From assembly GCF_004362055.1 (NCBI RefSeq), contig NZ_SNXB01000012.1:62001-126000 (forward strand): 64,000 bases of DNA, in the 5' to 3' direction. Numbering within the stretch: position 1 is the stretch's first letter; the number at the start of each line of letters is the position of its first letter. The notes beneath the pieces are model-generated. The model ran no database searches, had not been told where the DNA came from, and was given only the letters and a program-made list of their open reading frames with translations. The stretch comes from Flavobacterium sp. 245 (lineage in GTDB: Bacteria; Bacteroidota; Bacteroidia; Flavobacteriales; Flavobacteriaceae). Position numbers and translations under genes: made by a program. Below are positions 34,977-44,735 of this stretch, piece by piece.

Positions 34977-35735
34977 ATGTTAAAAACCTTCCTCTTATTT
35001 CTTTTTGGTATGACTTCGATTTATGCACAAAACACAATAAGTGATACAATTGCTGTACAAGATACTGTAACCAATTTAAAATTCAATTACAAACAGTTAA
35101 TCATTCCGGGAGTTCTTTTGGGATATGGTTTTATTGGTTTGGAAAGTGACCAGCTCAAAAGCTATAATGCAGAAATTAAGAAAGAAGTAAATGAGGATAT
35201 AGATCATAAAGTCTCTATTGATGATTTTTCCCAATGGGCGCCTGCAGCTTCTGTTTATGCGCTTAATGCTTTTGGCGTAAAAGGGAAAAATAACCTGAAA
35301 GACCGCTCTATTATTTTGGCGAGTTCGTATCTGATGATGAGCGCTTCGGTATTTGCGTTGAAAAATATCACTAAAATTGAAAGACCAGATGGGTCTTCGA
35401 ATAACTCTTTTCCTTCAGGGCATACGGCTACTGCTTTTGCGGGAGCCGAATTTATGTATCAGGAATATAAGAACCAATCCATTTGGTACGGAATTGCAGG
35501 ATACGCAGTAGCAACAGGAACGGGACTTTTTAGAATGTATAATGACAGGCACTGGCTTACAGATGTAGTGGCGGGCGCAGGTATAGGTATATTAAGCACA
35601 AAAGCTGCGTATTGGATATATCCTTATCTGCAGAATAAGGTGTTTAAATCCTCAAAAGAAAATAAAAACACATCGATGATTATGCCTTTTTATAACGGAA
35701 AAGAATTGGGATGTAGTTTCGTAAGGCAATTTTAA
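34977..35735 (+). CDS. PAP2-family lipid phosphatase (copy 1)
   Basis: A 252-residue protein with a signal peptide or first membrane helix (LFLFGMTSIYAQ) and the three PAP2 motifs: KIERPDG (motif 1), SFPSGHTAT (motif 2) and MYNDRHWLTDVVAG (motif 3). It should dephosphorylate a lipid phosphate such as undecaprenyl pyrophosphate, phosphatidate or lipid A on the outer side of the inner membrane. A close paralogue lies inverted at 43210-43971, at the other end of the lipid/envelope cluster. Confidence 0.9.
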   Translation: MLKTFLLFLFGMTSIYAQNTISDTIAVQDTVTNLKFNYKQLIIPGVLLGYGFIGLESDQLKSYNAEIKKEVNEDIDHKVSIDDFSQWAPAASVYALNAFGVKGKNNLKDRSIILASSYLMMSASVFALKNITKIERPDGSSNNSFPSGHTATAFAGAEFMYQEYKNQSIWYGIAGYAVATGTGLFRMYNDRHWLTDVVAGAGIGILSTKAAYWIYPYLQNKVFKSSKENKNTSMIMPFYNGKELGCSFVRQF

Positions 35736-35813
35736 AGCAGTATATAAATTAAGAATTACAAAATTAATTTCCATAGACAGATTATGTAAGTCTCTCTATG
35801 GAATTTATGTTCT

Positions 35814-36698
35814 TTATAAATGAACAAGAACCTGCAAAGCCTTCGGAAGTATGCTTACTTTTATTTTATTTGTTTTTAAATTATACCGTTCTCCGTCAAT
35901 TTGGGCATCAATGAAGATTTTGGAAGGCATTTCGATTTGAATATCTTTTACGAAAGAGTGTTTTGCCTTTTCAAATTTTTCAATTGAATTTCGAAGCACA
36001 TGATAACCCAGCATAATTTTTTCAAAAAAAGACAATTTCGGTATAATAATCATATCGAGTAATCCGTCGTGAAGACTTGCTTTTGGGGTTAGGCTCATAT
36101 TATAACCCATTTCGTTTGAGTTAGATATGAATAACATCAAAGGATCTGTTTCCATAATCTGATCGTTAAAATGCACAATAGTTTTTTGTGATTTAAATTC
36201 TAAGCTGGAAGATAATGCAGCCTTGATATAAGCGGGAAGTGTTCTTTTTCCTGCTCTCTCATATTTTTTTATAATCATGGCATCAATACCGATACCCATA
36301 TTGCTGAAAAAGTATTTGTGATTGAGTTGCCCAACATCCATAACTGTTGAATCTCCTTTTTTTATAATAGCAATCGCTTTGTCAAAATTTCTCGGAATAT
36401 TTAGGTTAGAGGCGAGTCCGTTACCTGAACCTACGGGAACAATTCCTAACTTAATTGAAGTTCCCACAAGGCATGAAGCTACTTCATTGATGGTTCCGTC
36501 TCCACCGCAAGCAATTATATAATCGGGATTTTGTAAAATGGCAGCTTTTGTGAGTGCTATAGCATGCTTTTTTTGGTTGGTATAATCAACTTGAATTTTA
36601 TATTCTTCTATAGAAAATTGATTCAAAAGATAGGAAGCAGATAGGTTGTGTTTTCCACTCCCGGATATAGGATTGATTATAAAATGAATGTAAATCAT
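35814..36698 (-). CDS. Diacylglycerol kinase-family lipid kinase (DagK/YegS-like)
   Basis: A 294-residue DAGK-catalytic-domain protein: INPISGSGK at the N-terminus, then the ATP-site CGGDGTINEVAS and VGSGNGLASNLNIP, and the later DGLLDMII. It phosphorylates a lipid, probably diacylglycerol. The start abuts the stop of the LTA-synthase-like gene (36698 is shared), so the two are co-translated. With PAP2 phosphatases on both sides, the cluster looks like a lipid phosphate cycle at the envelope. Confidence 0.9.
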   Translation of the reverse strand: MIYIHFIINPISGSGKHNLSASYLLNQFSIEEYKIQVDYTNQKKHAIALTKAAILQNPDYIIACGGDGTINEVASCLVGTSIKLGIVPVGSGNGLASNLNIPRNFDKAIAIIKKGDSTVMDVGQLNHKYFFSNMGIGIDAMIIKKYERAGKRTLPAYIKAALSSSLEFKSQKTIVHFNDQIMETDPLMLFISNSNEMGYNMSLTPKASLHDGLLDMIIIPKLSFFEKIMLGYHVLRNSIEKFEKAKHSFVKDIQIEMPSKIFIDAQIDGERYNLKTNKIKVSILPKALQVLVHL

Positions 36699-38656
36699 TA
36701 TTTTAAAAGTTTATTGGTAAAAAGAAAATCGGCAGTCTGGTACCACGAAATTGTTTCTTCTAAAAATGACTCGTCGATAGTAAGAGCTTTAAGACTATTA
36801 TCTTTTTTGTTCCATGAGTAAAAGGCCTGCTTTTTCTGGTCTGATAAAATCATTACTTTATCTTTTTTCATCAAAACCAGTTTGCGATAAGTTCCCATAA
36901 GAGCACGTTGTTCAAAACGGTTATCCAAAACATTTTTTCCAAAAAAATCAGATTCATAATTCCAGTGAAACAAAGAAAAAAGGGTAGGCCATAGATCTAT
37001 TTGTGAACATTGCTGTGCTATTTTTTGATTCTGATTTTCAGGTAAATTCACAATGAAGGCTGGAATATGGTAATTGGCAACATCTATTTCGTCCTTTCCG
37101 GCGCTGCTGGCGCAATGGTCAGCAATGATTACAAAGACAGTATTCTTGAACCAGGATTTTGTTTTGGCTTTTTTGAATAATTCTTTCAAGGCAAAATCGG
37201 TATATTTTACCGCTCCTTCGCGGCTTGTTCCCGATGGAATATTAATTTTTCCCGACGGATAAGTAAAAGGCCTGTGATTGGATGTTGTCATAACAAAATT
37301 GAAAAATGGCTTTCCGGCTTTGGATTGCGAATCGGCCACTTTTAGCATTTTATTGAAAATGTCCTCGTCACAAATTCCCCATGCATTTTCAAACGTTACT
37401 TCGCTATCATTGATATTATTTCGGATCGTTTTAATTTCATCGCTTAAAACACTTCCACGTCCACGATCATATATTGTAAAACCGTTTCCGCCAAAATAGG
37501 CATTCATATTATCAAAGTAGCCGTCTCCTCCATAGAAAAAGTTACAATCGTATTCTCGGGTTTTAAACACATTAGAAACCGTATAAAGATTCTGATTATT
37601 AGGTCTTTTAACGATGCTCTGGCCCGGAGTGGGAGGTATGCATAAAGTAACGGCTTCCATACCCCGGACTGTTCTTGTTCCCGTTGCATATAAATCCTCA
37701 AAAAAGATACTTTTTTGGGCGAGACTGTCCAGAAAGGGAGTTATATTTTCTTTATTTCCAAATTCCTTAAGAAAGCTTCCGCTAAGGCTTTCGACCAAGA
37801 TAAAAACAACATTTTTGTTTTTAAGGGAAGCGGCACTGTCTGTTATTTTTCTGTGAATGGAAGAACCACTTTTAAAATAAACAGCATTATCAGCTGCCAG
37901 TTTTTTTCTTATAACACCAAAAGCTTTGTCGTTATCAATTGAAGTATAGAAGTCCACATATTTCATCTGGTTATTCCTAAAAGCAGCAAAAAAGGAATAA
38001 ATTCCTGATTTTGAAATTTCAGAATTATAGCGGTTGGAAGACCATTCCGCCTGATTATTGGTAATAAAGAGGCTAAAAAACAGAGCGACAATTATAGCTG
38101 AAGACAAAACCGAAAGTCTGGTTTTTAAAGTTGCTTTTGAAGTAAAAGTCGTAGTAAAGGCTCCTCTTTGATAAAAAAGAAACAGAAATGCTGCACTTAA
38201 CAATAAAACGCCGCCAATTAGCAAAGGAAGCGGATACGACTGTTTGATATTGGCTACAACTTCATGTGTATAGATAAGATAATCAACGGCTATAAAATTA
38301 AATCGGGTTTTAAATTCATCCCAAAATGTCAATTCGGCAAAAAAAGTAAAGACAAAAATAAAGACCGTGAGTGATGTGAAAAAATAAACAAGGACTTTAT
38401 CTAAAATAGAGCCAATCCATTTATTGGGCATTAGGCTATAATACAATATGCTGCAGAGTGAAATGAAAGTAACAGTACCAAAATCAAAAAACAAACCTGT
38501 CAGGAATGTTCTTAAAAGAGTAATTAAATCCCACGAAACTTCATCATATTGCCATATGAAAAAGGAAATTCTCAGCAACTGTGAAAGCATTAAAAACCAG
38601 ATAATGAAATGAAACAGCAGTGAATACCTGCCGTATTTTATGGATAATTTATTCAT
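36698..38656 (-). CDS. LTA synthase/sulfatase-family membrane protein
   Basis: A 652-residue protein with five N-terminal membrane helices (to about 215) and an outer alkaline-phosphatase-superfamily domain. The nucleophile Thr is in ATGTRTVRGMEA after VFILVESLSG (metal Glu); TTSNHRPF and VIIADHCAS complete the metal site. In Firmicutes such enzymes make lipoteichoic acid from phosphatidylglycerol; Gram-negative relatives transfer glycerol- or ethanolamine-phosphate to glycans or lipids, releasing diacylglycerol. The downstream diacylglycerol kinase would recycle that lipid, which fits a shared pathway. Confidence 0.88.
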   Translation of the reverse strand: MNKLSIKYGRYSLLFHFIIWFLMLSQLLRISFFIWQYDEVSWDLITLLRTFLTGLFFDFGTVTFISLCSILYYSLMPNKWIGSILDKVLVYFFTSLTVFIFVFTFFAELTFWDEFKTRFNFIAVDYLIYTHEVVANIKQSYPLPLLIGGVLLLSAAFLFLFYQRGAFTTTFTSKATLKTRLSVLSSAIIVALFFSLFITNNQAEWSSNRYNSEISKSGIYSFFAAFRNNQMKYVDFYTSIDNDKAFGVIRKKLAADNAVYFKSGSSIHRKITDSAASLKNKNVVFILVESLSGSFLKEFGNKENITPFLDSLAQKSIFFEDLYATGTRTVRGMEAVTLCIPPTPGQSIVKRPNNQNLYTVSNVFKTREYDCNFFYGGDGYFDNMNAYFGGNGFTIYDRGRGSVLSDEIKTIRNNINDSEVTFENAWGICDEDIFNKMLKVADSQSKAGKPFFNFVMTTSNHRPFTYPSGKINIPSGTSREGAVKYTDFALKELFKKAKTKSWFKNTVFVIIADHCASSAGKDEIDVANYHIPAFIVNLPENQNQKIAQQCSQIDLWPTLFSLFHWNYESDFFGKNVLDNRFEQRALMGTYRKLVLMKKDKVMILSDQKKQAFYSWNKKDNSLKALTIDESFLEETISWYQTADFLFTNKLLK

Positions 38657-38731
38657 GTTTTTATACTATTAAAAGGCAAATTTTATAACCCAATTCTGAA
38701 TTTATTTTGAATTTTGGTTTTTATTGGGAAA

Positions 38732-41143
38732 TCAGAATTTATAACTGTAGCCAAAGCGAACTACCTGTGTCTCATAATAATCCCTGCTGGTGTAGCGAAA
38801 ACCCTCACCCTGAATTTCTTTTTTGATGATCAGCGTATTGAAGATGTCGGTGGCATTTAAAAATACTTCGCCTTTTCCTTTCTGCACCATCTTTTTTACA
38901 CCGAGATCTGTAGAAAAGCGTGAATCAATTTTTCCTTGTGGAATAATATCGGGTGCCAGGTAAACCATTGAAACCTGTCCGGTAAGAGTTTTATTAAATT
39001 GAAAAGTATTGTTCCATTTTACATTTCCCGAAGTTGCTTCCTGCAGACTTGCGTTATAGGTTGACGGAACGGGATATAAATTGGTTACCGTAAAAGCGTC
39101 AATCGTATTTTTATATAAATTACCATTCAGATTAAAAGAATACCACGAGGTGAGCTCTTTGGCAAAGACAAGCTCAATGCCAAAAGAAGAACTTTCCATG
39201 GCATTTTGGAATACATTATAAATGATTGGGCTGCCGGGAACCGTTGTTGCAATTCGGGTAATGGTACCGTTTACCACCCTGTAATAAAGTGAACCTAAAA
39301 AATAGCCTTTCTTAAAATCGGTTTTATACCCCACTTCAAAGGCACTTGTGTACTGGGGACGAAGGGCAGGATTTCCTACTTTAATAATTTCAGCATCATC
39401 GTATTTAGGAAAAATACGAATATCGACTTCATTAGGCCTGTCAACGCGGCGGTTGTAAAAAGCGGTAAGTTTATTTTGATCATCTATCTTGTAGGCAAGC
39501 TTAACACTCGGAAAAGGTTCTGTATAATTGTAACCGTCACTTTTATAGACAGGGTGGTCAGGATTGACCTCATACTTTAGCTGCACATATTCATAACGCA
39601 GTCCGAGCTCTGCTTCAATTCTTTCTGTTTCATAAATATAGCTCCCATAAACAGCAGGTATGATTTCTTTATAGGTGGCCCATCCTCCGGCATTGGCATC
39701 GATAGGGGAGTTTTCGCCGGGAAAAAACTGCATATTGGTAGGAATTTGGCGGTTTCTAAATTTTAGGCCCGTTTCAAAACGACCGTATTTTAAAGGCTGG
39801 ATATAATCTAAATTCAGATCGATTACTTTTTCATCTGACAGTAACTTAAAAGCATCTTTCCCGGTAGAAGCTGGCAGAATATTGTCAAAGAAATACTTTT
39901 CATCTTCCTGATGATAGGTGTAATTTATACCGGCATTTAATCTGCGTCCTGCTTGTGTGAATTTATGCTGATAAGAAGCGCTCGCCATCACGGTTGTTTT
40001 TAGTTCATCTTCTAAAAATTGCCATAAGCGCAAACGCTCAGAATAATCCGCATTAAAAAAAGGCTCATCACCATGATCTATGATTTTTTCGCTTCCAAAT
40101 AATCCGGAAAATGAAAAAGTGTTTTTGTCACTATAATTCCAGTCGAGTCCGGTTTTAATAGTGGTGAAATGCGTATCGCGATTTCGCTTGGTTTGCTGAT
40201 TAATTATAGTGCCGTCATCATAGGTCCTGGTTACAAACTCATTTTTATTCAGAGTTTCGGTATACAAATAATCGGCTTGTAAATACGTGTTTACTTTGTT
40301 TTTTCTGTAATTTAAAGACAGGCTCGGATTGATTTTTGGCGTCATGTGATATTGATCCCTGATAGTGGGAAGATTCGCCTGACGCTCCCACAATGCGCCA
40401 TAACCCGAACTGATTCCTATTTTTCCATTCAGGCCATCCTGCTTATTTTTTTTATAGACGATATTGATGATTCCGGCATTTCCGTTTGCATCATATTTAG
40501 AAGAAGGATTATTGATGATTTCAATTTTTTCGATAGCAGAAGCAGGGATATTATCCAGTCCCGACTGGTTTCCAAATCCTGTCAGCGCAGTTTGCTTGCC
40601 GTCAATTAAAATGGTTACTTTATCATTTCCTCTTAACTGTACTTTTCCATTCTGAACCGTAACACCGGGCAAACTCTGCATGGACTGCAGAACTGAACCT
40701 CCGCTTTGGGTAATATTATCGGCAACTGCAAACATTTTTTTATCCATTGTTACAGGATTTTTTTGCGTGCCTGAGCTTACAGTTACTTCAGATAAAGTAT
40801 TGATGTCTTCTTCAAGTTCGACAGCTCCAAGATCCAGATAATCGGAAAGGCTGCCAACAAATAAGGATTGTAATTTCGTTTTAAAACCAATTGAAGTTAC
40901 CTCCAGCGTAAAATTTCCTGAATTTACTCCTGTTATAGTAAAGCGCCCGTCTTCGCCGCTAACGGTTCCGAAGAAAATTTCAGGATCTTTGGATGATTTT
41001 AAAACAACATTGGCATACGGTATCGCAACTTTGGATTTACTATCGGTAATAATTCCCGAAAGGATAACTGTTTTTTTCTGGGCAGATAATTGCATTACGG
41101 CTATTAGCAGAAAAGAGAAGAGCAGTAGTGTTTTTGATTTCAT
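38732..41143 (-). CDS. Outer-membrane beta-barrel receptor (TonB-dependent-receptor type)
   Basis: An 803-residue outer-membrane protein with signal peptide (LLLFSFLLIAVMQLSAQ), a carboxypeptidase-regulatory-like Ig domain (SGIITDSKSKVAIPYANV), a plug-like domain (LQSMQSLPGVTVQNGKVQLRG; NPSSKYDANG) and a C-terminal barrel with a terminal aromatic (YSYKF). This is the OMP_b-brl_3 type, common in Flavobacteria, which lacks a clear TonB box and whose substrates are mostly unknown. It is between the two-component genes and the lipid-enzyme genes on the same strand. Confidence 0.88.
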   Translation of the reverse strand: MKSKTLLLFSFLLIAVMQLSAQKKTVILSGIITDSKSKVAIPYANVVLKSSKDPEIFFGTVSGEDGRFTITGVNSGNFTLEVTSIGFKTKLQSLFVGSLSDYLDLGAVELEEDINTLSEVTVSSGTQKNPVTMDKKMFAVADNITQSGGSVLQSMQSLPGVTVQNGKVQLRGNDKVTILIDGKQTALTGFGNQSGLDNIPASAIEKIEIINNPSSKYDANGNAGIINIVYKKNKQDGLNGKIGISSGYGALWERQANLPTIRDQYHMTPKINPSLSLNYRKNKVNTYLQADYLYTETLNKNEFVTRTYDDGTIINQQTKRNRDTHFTTIKTGLDWNYSDKNTFSFSGLFGSEKIIDHGDEPFFNADYSERLRLWQFLEDELKTTVMASASYQHKFTQAGRRLNAGINYTYHQEDEKYFFDNILPASTGKDAFKLLSDEKVIDLNLDYIQPLKYGRFETGLKFRNRQIPTNMQFFPGENSPIDANAGGWATYKEIIPAVYGSYIYETERIEAELGLRYEYVQLKYEVNPDHPVYKSDGYNYTEPFPSVKLAYKIDDQNKLTAFYNRRVDRPNEVDIRIFPKYDDAEIIKVGNPALRPQYTSAFEVGYKTDFKKGYFLGSLYYRVVNGTITRIATTVPGSPIIYNVFQNAMESSSFGIELVFAKELTSWYSFNLNGNLYKNTIDAFTVTNLYPVPSTYNASLQEATSGNVKWNNTFQFNKTLTGQVSMVYLAPDIIPQGKIDSRFSTDLGVKKMVQKGKGEVFLNATDIFNTLIIKKEIQGEGFRYTSRDYYETQVVRFGYSYKF

Positions 41144-41205
41144 TTGTACTATTTAAAAAAGAATAGTACAAAGCTCAAGAGTGATTCTGTAGGAAGTTTG
41201 AATTT

Positions 41206-42471
41206 TTAGAAAATCACCTCAAAAATATGCAGATTATCGGTAAAAGTATACTTAATATCCCAATGGTTGATTTCACAGATTTTTTTGATAATAGCCAGTC
41301 CCAGCCCATTTCCCTGTGATGAAGGGTTTACTTTGGAAAAACGGTTAAAGATGCTCTGTGCTCCGAGTGGTGTTTGCTGACCCGTATTGATAAATTTGAG
41401 GGAATTGTTTTCTGTAATAATATCAATGACGCCATTTTTTATATTGTGACGAATGGCATTCAGAAATAAATTATTAAGCAGCACTTCTGTCAGGGCAGTA
41501 TTTCCTTTTGTTGTAATGATATTTATAAAATGTGTATTGATTTTTATATTCTTGGATTGTGCCTGTTCCTTAAAAAAGCCGAGATGTTTATCAATATATT
41601 CGCTCAGAACAATAGTATCGCGATCCAGATAACTTTCGTTATCAATTTTAGAAAGTAATAAAAGGTTTTTATTGAGTCTGCTGAGTCTTGAAACATCCTT
41701 GTTAAGAGATCCAACTAATTCGGATTGTTCGCGGGTTAAGTCCAACTGCTGGAGCGTGTCTATTTTAGTCTGGAATAAAGCCAACGGGGTCTGGAGCTCA
41801 TGGGCTGCATTTTCTACAAATTCTCTTTGGCTTTTATAAATAACAGTATTTTTTTCAATTAAGCGGTCCAGACTTTTATTAAGCCTGTCAAATTCATCGA
41901 TATCTGTTGCAATAAATTCAGGCGCATTGTTTTTATCAATTTCAAACTCCTCAATCTGGCTTAGTGTATTATAAAAAGGCTTCCAGATTTGTGCTGCCGA
42001 TTTTTTGGATATCCAGATAATCCCTGTCAGCAGGATAATGATGATAAAAAGAAACATGAAAGCAACACTGATCACCATTCCTTCCATTTCTACCAGATTG
42101 CGCTTTTCTATGTAAGTATATTTTTTTCCGTTTATTTCTACCGGGGCATAAAGTATGCGAAATGGCTCTTTTTCATTGGCCATAGCTTCAAAAATCATCT
42201 CACCAACAATGGAATCTTTGGTCACGCCCATATCGGGCACAATGGTAACATTATGATTGTATTTGTTCCATGCCGCAATGTCACTTGCTTTATAATTGCT
42301 ATGGCTTTCCTTTACAAAAGCCCCTTTATGAAAAAGAAGTACTTCATCAGTTTCATAAATGTAGAGCCACTGGCAGGTATAATAAAATACCGGCGCTGCT
42401 ATTAAAAGTATAACAACAGCATAAATAAGAAAACTGTTGGTTGTTTTAAGAAGTAGTTTTTTATTGCTCAT
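41206..42471 (-). CDS. Sensor histidine kinase
   Basis: A 421-residue kinase with two membrane helices (about 13-33 and 134-158) flanking a periplasmic sensor of about 100 residues. The phosphoacceptor is in the H-box FVENAAHELQTPLAL, followed by the N-box LNNLFLNAIRHN and the G-box SSQGNGLGLAII. It shares 11 bases with the response regulator gene and is co-transcribed after it. By position it may sense envelope state and control the receptor and lipid genes that follow. Confidence 0.92.
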   Translation of the reverse strand: MSNKKLLLKTTNSFLIYAVVILLIAAPVFYYTCQWLYIYETDEVLLFHKGAFVKESHSNYKASDIAAWNKYNHNVTIVPDMGVTKDSIVGEMIFEAMANEKEPFRILYAPVEINGKKYTYIEKRNLVEMEGMVISVAFMFLFIIIILLTGIIWISKKSAAQIWKPFYNTLSQIEEFEIDKNNAPEFIATDIDEFDRLNKSLDRLIEKNTVIYKSQREFVENAAHELQTPLALFQTKIDTLQQLDLTREQSELVGSLNKDVSRLSRLNKNLLLLSKIDNESYLDRDTIVLSEYIDKHLGFFKEQAQSKNIKINTHFINIITTKGNTALTEVLLNNLFLNAIRHNIKNGVIDIITENNSLKFINTGQQTPLGAQSIFNRFSKVNPSSQGNGLGLAIIKKICEINHWDIKYTFTDNLHIFEVIF

Positions 42472-43141
42472 TTTCCCATTTGTATCCCAGTCCGTACACC
42501 GTTTTTATATAATCGCCGCTGCCGGCCTGAGTTAGTTTCTTTTTAAGATTTTTAATATGGGCATATATAAAATCGTGATTGTCCAGCATATCGGCCATAT
42601 CACCGGAAAGATGTTCTGCAATAGCCGATTTTGATAATACTTTATTCTCGTTCCCTATTAAAAAGAGCAGTAAATCTAATTCTTTTTTGGTAAGATCTAG
42701 TTTTATATCATTTACCGAAACTGTTTTGGAGAAAACTTCGACCACAATTTCATTAAAAATAACACTATTGCTTCCTTTAAAATTCTTACGGCGTATTAGT
42801 GCCTGCATGCGAACTAAAAGTTCAGCAAGATGAAAAGGCTTGGTCAGATAATCATCAGCACCGAGGTTAAATCCTTCCAAACGCGTTTCCAGGTTTTCTT
42901 TAGCTGATATAATAATTACCCCTTCGGTTTTATTTTTAGCTTTTAGCTCTTTTAAGATATCAAAACCGTCACCATCAGGCAGCATAAGATCCAGCAGGAT
43001 ACAGTCATAATCATAGCTATCAATTTTAGTCAGTGCCAGATCATAGTTTTCGGCTGTTTCGCATTGGATACCGTTCGTTCTAAAGTAGTCTTTGATGCTT
43101 TGCGCAATTTCGCGCTCATCTTCAATAATCAAAATTTTCAT
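42461..43141 (-). CDS. OmpR-family response regulator
   Basis: A 226-residue regulator: receiver domain with acidic pocket IIEDERE, phosphoacceptor in LLDLMLPDGDG and Lys in YLTKPF, then a winged-helix domain with IKTVYGLGYKW. It forms a pair with the overlapping kinase gene. The gene begins 68 bases after the second PAP2 gene, which is on the same strand. Confidence 0.94.
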   Translation of the reverse strand: MKILIIEDEREIAQSIKDYFRTNGIQCETAENYDLALTKIDSYDYDCILLDLMLPDGDGFDILKELKAKNKTEGVIIISAKENLETRLEGFNLGADDYLTKPFHLAELLVRMQALIRRKNFKGSNSVIFNEIVVEVFSKTVSVNDIKLDLTKKELDLLLFLIGNENKVLSKSAIAEHLSGDMADMLDNHDFIYAHIKNLKKKLTQAGSGDYIKTVYGLGYKWENEQ

Positions 43142-43209
43142 GCTGCAATTTACAAATGAATTCTGAAGAAAAACTGAATAAAAGGGTTATTAATTAAAAT
43201 TCAATCATG

Positions 43210-43971
43210 CTAAAATGTTTTAAAATAGCAGATTGTAAAATTCTTACCATCGTATGACGGGGCTATAAAAGATGTCGATTTATTTTGTTCACCATGAAAT
43301 AATTTTCTTGAAATATAGGGATTCATCCAGTAGGCAATTTTAGTACTCAGAATTCCAATTCCGGCGCCTGCTGCTACATCTGTAAGCCAGTGCCTGTTGT
43401 TGTACATTCGAAATATTCCAGTACCTGCAGCCACTGCATAACCCGCAACGCCATACCATATGGATTGATCCTTATATTCCTGATATAAAAATTCAGCGCC
43501 CGCAAAAGCGATAGCGGTATGACCTGAAGGAAATGAATTATTGGAAGATCCATCCGGGCGTTCTACATTAGTAACTGACTTTAAGGCGAAAACAGACCCT
43601 ACGGTTATAATAGTTGAAGTCGCCAGAATTACAGATCGGTCCCGCATATTGTTTTTCCCTTTGACCCCCAGCGCATTAAGCGCATAAACAGAAACAGCAG
43701 GAACATATCTTGAAAAGTCATCTATTGTAACCTTTTTATCAATGTCTTCTGTAAATTCGTCACGTATCTGAAAATTGAAACTTTTTATCTGGCCGCTTTC
43801 AGCACCCCAGAAACCATATCCTATCAAAATCCCTGGAATTATAAGCTGTTTGTAATTAAATTGAATGTTTTTAACGGTATCGATTACTGCCGAATCTTTT
43901 GGCATAGTATTTTGCCCCAAGGCAAAGCACACAAAAAGCAGTGAAGAAACCGAGAAAATAAATTTTTCCAT
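43210..43971 (-). CDS. PAP2-family lipid phosphatase (copy 2)
   Basis: A 253-residue protein with signal sequence (LLFVCFALGQN) and the motifs NVERPDG, SFPSGHTAI and MYNNRHWLTDVAAG. It is nearly identical in layout to the 34977 protein, with long identical stretches such as the GKNN, SVYALNA and FAGAEF regions, so the two arose by a fairly recent duplication. They face opposite directions at the two ends of the envelope cluster. Here the gene starts a run of minus-strand genes. Confidence 0.9.
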   Translation of the reverse strand: MEKFIFSVSSLLFVCFALGQNTMPKDSAVIDTVKNIQFNYKQLIIPGILIGYGFWGAESGQIKSFNFQIRDEFTEDIDKKVTIDDFSRYVPAVSVYALNALGVKGKNNMRDRSVILATSTIITVGSVFALKSVTNVERPDGSSNNSFPSGHTAIAFAGAEFLYQEYKDQSIWYGVAGYAVAAGTGIFRMYNNRHWLTDVAAGAGIGILSTKIAYWMNPYISRKLFHGEQNKSTSFIAPSYDGKNFTICYFKTF

Positions 43972-44079
43972 TAAAAAGATTTTATTTAAAATAGCAAAAT
44001 TGATTGCGAGTATAAGTTGAATTAAAGTTAATACTATTTTTGAATAATGTAAAATATTTGAATCGTATATATTTTAAAC

Positions 44080-44111
44080 AAAAAAGAGACTCTCTAGAGA
44101 GTCTCTTTTTT
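44080..44111. terminator. Strong bidirectional terminator
   Basis: A 14-bp perfect stem AAAAAAGAGACTCT/AGAGTCTCTTTTTT with a CTAG loop, downstream of the HTH gene at 44149 (minus strand). Confidence 0.92.
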
Positions 44112-44148
44112 GAATTAATATTTGCTTTTAAACAATATTCCCAAAGAA

Positions 44149-44568
44149 TTATTTATTGATTAATTTTTCGAGTCTTTGCATCATTTCATCTTTCTCTTTC
44201 AGCATACGTTCGTATAATGCAATTTTTTCTTCATGAAGCTGAATCAATTTGTCAATTGGATTAACATTAAATGTGGCACTGCTACCCGTGTTTAAGAAAG
44301 CTCCATTATCAAATGTATTCGATATAATATTAATAGCCTGCTCTTCATCAAAATTTTGAAAAGCTTCAACTGGAATTTTTAGAACTGCTGAGATTTGTCT
44401 AAGCAGATTATCTTCAATTACATCTTTCTGCTCCAGTATAGAAATTTTCTTCTGATTCCAGTCTTCTCCCAGATCATAAGCTAATGCCTCCTGTTTTATA
44501 TTAAGCATTTCTCTAAAACGTTTTACGTTTCTTCCCTGATGTATTTTCTGTTCCATAATGATTATCAA
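44149..44568 (-). CDS. XRE-type HTH regulator with C-terminal coiled coil
   Basis: A 139-residue protein with a degenerate HTH (residues about 10-68, KQEALAYDLGEDWNQKKISILEQ) and a C-terminal coiled coil with repeated Glu/Lys (KIALYERMLKEKDEMMQRLEKL) for dimerisation. It faces away from the unknown operon starting at 44736, and the spacer between them holds direct repeats, so it may regulate that operon. The first in-frame start gives MIIIMEQK; MEQK (44556) may be the true one. Confidence 0.85.
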   Translation of the reverse strand: MIIIMEQKIHQGRNVKRFREMLNIKQEALAYDLGEDWNQKKISILEQKDVIEDNLLRQISAVLKIPVEAFQNFDEEQAINIISNTFDNGAFLNTGSSATFNVNPIDKLIQLHEEKIALYERMLKEKDEMMQRLEKLINK

Positions 44569-44631
44569 TTTTCTTAAGGCTCAAAGATAAAGCCATGGGG
44601 ATTAAAAAATCTGAATTTCAAAGATAAAAAA

Positions 44632-44670
44632 ATATCCCGTAAAATATCCATTTTGTCAGGTATTATATCC
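44632..44670. promoter_or_regulatory. ATATCC direct repeats in a divergent spacer
   Basis: ATATCC occurs at 44632, 44644 and 44665 in the 167-base spacer between the HTH gene (minus) and the unknown operon (plus). A possible operator for the HTH protein; the evidence is only the repetition and position. Confidence 0.35.
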
Positions 44671-44735
44671 ATTTATGGAATAGTTTATCCTGTTGAAAGG
44701 CAGGAACTTCGCTTTGAATTCTAAATATTTCCGCT

